Positions 61,132 to 64,000 of a DNA stretch of 64,000 nt are shown here, piece after piece. Every line of letters starts with the position of its first letter. Position 1 is the first letter of the stretch. Under the pieces are notes generated by a model. It saw only the letters and a list, made by a program, of their open reading frames with translations, had not been told where the DNA came from and made no database searches. The position numbers were made by a program, and so were the translations under genes. Source of the DNA: Liolophura sinensis (lineage: Eukaryota > Mollusca > Polyplacophora > Chitonida > Chitonidae); the NCBI RefSeq assembly GCF_032854445.1, contig NC_088295.1, forward strand, positions 70,398,028-70,462,027, written 5' to 3'.

Positions 61132-61313
61132 CACCTGTAGAGAGGGTATGCACTGTCTTCACCAGGTCGCTCAAAATGCGTACTGCATTCTTGTTTATCT
61201 CTTTAAATGTACATGGTTTCCGCCTGTCCTAGTACATACACTGCAGGCCTATCTGTCCTTTGGGAGAAATCCTGTATCCAGTGTACGACACCAATGTACC
61301 ATCAGCATCGAGT

Positions 61314-61650
61314 CCGGCACCGATAGCACAGTTGGTAGAGCCGCCGCTTCGGGAACGGTAGATCCAGGATCAATCCTGGGTCGAGTAACATCTAAGACCT
61401 TAAAAGAGGAAGTTGTAACTTCTTCGCTTGCCGTTCAGCATGAAGGGGATAGTGCATCGACTGGTTGACCCGTATCAGTATAATGGCTCGGGCGGGATCG
61501 CTTACAGTGAAGTAGCACTAGATAAAAGAGAGGTGGAAATCCCTCCTGCAACAAGGAGGCACATTACATGCACTCTAAGGATTCCTTCGTCGTCATATGA
61601 CTGAAAAAAACATTAAGTACGACGCTAAACCCCACTCACTCACTCATTAC
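61314..61650 (+). mobile_element. SINE (family 2), full length
   Basis: The head ccgatagcacagttggtaga with cttcgggaacgg and a B-box-like ggatcaatcct is tRNA-like. The body has gttgacccgtatcagtataa and tagataaaagagaggtggaa. The 3' end is gtacgacgctaaaccccact with a TCAC repeat. It is inserted in the Gypsy-like fossil. Confidence 0.9.
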
Positions 61651-62010
61651 ACTGAGCACCAGTGTCCAACTGAATTTTCACAATTGGATTGTCACCAGCC
61701 TGTATGTCAGCAAACCAGTCCTTAGTGTCACTTGACTGCAAAGAGTTAAACTATAAAGCAGCTACCCGCAACAAGTCGTCGTCACGAACATTCAAGTTTC
61801 ACTGGTTTCACTATCCCTGACCACACTGTGTACCTTGGTTGATTTCTTATCTCCGTGTTTTGAAGGGCATCTGTTCGAAAAATGATTCTTGCCCATATAC
61901 AAATGTCACCGCTGTTTCACAGCTAGGTACTTGCCGCTCACGCAATTTATCTGACCGAATTCCGAACACAATTGCATCTCGCACCGTTTCGTCATTTCCT
62001 ACCAAGGATG

Positions 62011-63465
62011 TTTTTCTTTGTTGTCGCTGGTTATCTAATAACTTTCAGCCAGGTAAACACTCTCAAACCTGTTTCAAATCATAGTTTATTTCTTTCAGAA
62101 AACATCGCTAGTATCATTCAGAATAGAATTATCTTGTGCAACTTGCTGCAATAACAACGTCAATCTGATATGGTCTTTCTTACGATATAGTCTCAAACAA
62201 CTCCTAAGTTATGACATACAGGCCCGATCGAGGTAAGACAAATAATTTTTATACCATTAGTCACTTTCGCAGAAAGTTACTTACTTCAGAAAAGGCTGTT
62301 TTGTGTATTCAGTCCGACATAGTTGTACTCGCGTGTTGTTATCAGTCAAACTTTTATTAATACGACCAAATCCGACGGCAAGTTTCCACGAGGCTAGGTA
62401 CGTGAGCCTCACTTTCGCATCCTCAACTTCCCAGCTACGCCAGGAGGCATGTGCACCGAAAAAGAGGAGACTCAACAAAGTTTAATCCAAATTTATTGTT
62501 AGAGGATGTGAATCTAAAGTGAAATGAACTGCACTTACCATTACTTGGTAAGTGCACTATTTTACGTAAGTAGACAATTGTTTTTTTAAATTTTGATAAT
62601 TACATCACTCCTTATTTATGTCAGTGCATTCTGGTAAAACCCGCATGAAGAAGTACTGTTTGAAAGAATATTTGTATGACATGTTCCTTTTTGGGAATCT
62701 GCTTAATTTTGTCTGTTGACATGAATACTGTATACTGTCATTGGTAATAATTGTCTCTGCGAAGGTCATCAAAGTGAAATCTTTCTCAAAGCAAACACTT
62801 GGAGAGCTCACCCTGGATACCCCAGCGCAAGCTTGGTTACTCGGTTTTTATATAAATAAGTAAAACAATTTCAGCTTTCCTTACCCTTCTTACCATCTCT
62901 CTGTGTCCTCGAATACTGCAAAACTAACGGGGCCCGAGATTCTCTCCAGCTGGTGATAAAACTCTACCTTTGTAACCTCTCATCACCTGGGTTTTTTTTT
63001 ACAGACCATGTGCCTTAAAGAGATGGTTATACTTCCTCTAGTGTTAGAGGATTTTTGCACAGAAGAATGGACATTTCCATACCTGCTGTCTTTCCCCTCC
63101 TCCTGGTCAACTCTGACAAGTTTTATTATGATCTTTTCTCGTATTTCTGAATTGCAAAATATACAGACATATGTTATCTCACGTAATTGAATATTTGATA
63201 TTAGAAAAGATAACGGTAATACTACAACGCTCCATCTAGTATAATCGGTAAAAAAGTTTGGATAATCATACAGGTCAATCGATAACTTATGTCCATATTA
63301 CAAATTGCACGTAGGCATACTCGTAGTATTAGGATATATGAAGTCCAACTGAAATGTTTACAGTGTCACAAAAGAAGGAATGTATCTTTCCACAGTGATT
63401 AGGGAAAGATTCATGCCGTGCTCACAACATATATTCGTTTTGACATTTTGAATTTGACAAATCTT
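62011..63465. other. Unassigned stretch
   Basis: No gene, RNA or repeat recognised. The short open frames here have no family signature. Confidence 0.4.
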
Positions 63466-63732
63466 GACCTCCGTTGCCGAGGTGGTTAGCACGCTGACGC
63501 GTCGCTATGGCCCAGGAGCTTCTCACCAATGTGGTCGCTGTGAATTCAACAAGCCAGCTCTTGCTGGCTCACTCTCCGTCCCTACGTGGGAAGGTCTTCC
63601 GGCAACCTGTGGATGGTCGTGGGTTTCCCCCAGGCTCTACTCGGTTTCATCACACCATATTACTGGCTGTCGTCGTATAAGTGAAATAATCTTGAGTACG
63701 GCGTAAAACACCAGTCAACAAATAAATAAATT
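63466..63732 (+). mobile_element. SINE (family 1), full length
   Basis: Head ctccgttgccgaggtggtta (A-box-like), body tacgtgggaaggtcttccgg and gtcgtgggtttccccc, 3' end gagtacggcgtaaaacacca with an AAAT tail. It has the same structure as 60866-61131 in the other orientation. Confidence 0.9.
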
Positions 63733-64000
63733 TGATAGATCTTACCAGGTATCGCTAAAAGAAAAAAAATTTTGTTTGTAATTTGATTTTCTTTGTTTTT
63801 TTTTTTCTTTTTTGTCGGCTATATTGCCGTAATATTTTAGACATTGTATTAATCATTAAAGTATATTTTTATTTCCTGCGCGTCACGCTGAAAGCTGAAT
63901 CCAGTTAAGCAAAGCATATCGACCAGTGTTACTATTGTCACAAGAGCCGCATCATAATTTATTGCTGTACGTCAATAAGGCAGCGAGCGTATGTCGGTCA
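63733..64000. other. Unassigned window end
   Basis: AT-rich, with a T tract near 63799-63812. No gene seen. Confidence 0.4.

Larger units (their letters stand above)
60060..62010 (-). mobile_element. Ty3/Gypsy-like LTR retroelement fossil (gag, protease and RT parts)
   Basis: Minus-strand blocks in order from right to left resemble a gag core region (about 62010-61900), a zinc-knuckle and gag end (about 61890-61700), the protease (about 61690-61660 and 61310-61140), and the RT (about 60840-60130, including KIFSVLDPKFGFWQIKLDEE). Two SINEs are inserted in it, at 60866-61131 and 61314-61650. No LTRs were recognised. It is broken in several places and is old, since it predates both SINE insertions. 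Confidence 0.75.

Noticed and set aside
60844-61174. Several short frames at 60844-61174 and 63464-63706
   Set aside because: They are translations of SINE family 1 on either strand.

Overview
The window is animal nuclear DNA, most likely from a mollusc. The evidence is Pol III-type tRNA genes with no encoded CCA, two families of tRNA-headed SINEs of the kind common in molluscs, Tc1-type transposons, L1/Tx1-like LINEs, a Penelope-like element and a Ty3/Gypsy-like fossil. I cannot name the species. No complete host protein gene is visible.

Region 1 (1-32838) is a tandem array running off the left edge of the window. Its basic unit is about 900 bp (877-901 bp) and it holds 37 copies of a 73-nt tRNA-Lys(CUU) gene, all on the + strand. 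Each unit also carries, 360-390 bp further on, a second decayed 73-nt tRNA-Lys-like sequence with CAT at the anticodon position. The two spacers in each unit resemble each other, so the 900-bp unit appears to be an old dimer of a roughly 450-bp monomer with one tRNA gene. Larger periods lie on top of this: an almost perfect 2675-bp three-unit repeat at 1-9535, a 1.8-kb alternation of two tRNA types in the middle, and longer copies of about 3.6 and 7.19 kb. A few copies differ at key positions: 9855 has anticodon UUU, 27840 has anticodon CUA (UAG-reading), and eight copies have A instead of C at position 72.

Region 2 (32839-45362) is a graveyard of nested repeats. LINE pieces lie on both strands, and one LINE holds a SINE that in turn holds an unclassified element ending in a TA microsatellite. 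At 38290-40503 there is a decayed, minus-strand relative of the tRNA-Lys repeat, itself split by a LINE. A degenerate Penelope-like reverse transcriptase lies at 43082-45190.

Region 3 (45363-58767) is mostly unassigned. It has an 83-bp minisatellite, a candidate first coding exon (48454-48665), two nearly identical Tc1 elements in opposite orientation (49142-50660 and 53189-54706), a decayed ORF and a PHD-like finger between them, an imperfect palindrome with a CRE site (55378-55455) and a LINE relic.

Region 4 (58768-64000) holds SINEs and a Ty3/Gypsy-like fossil with two SINEs inserted in it.

The most interesting system is the hierarchical tRNA-Lys array with its companion tRNA-like relic, its coding variants, and its old inverted relative 6 kb away. 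All calls were made by eye from the sequence, with no database search.
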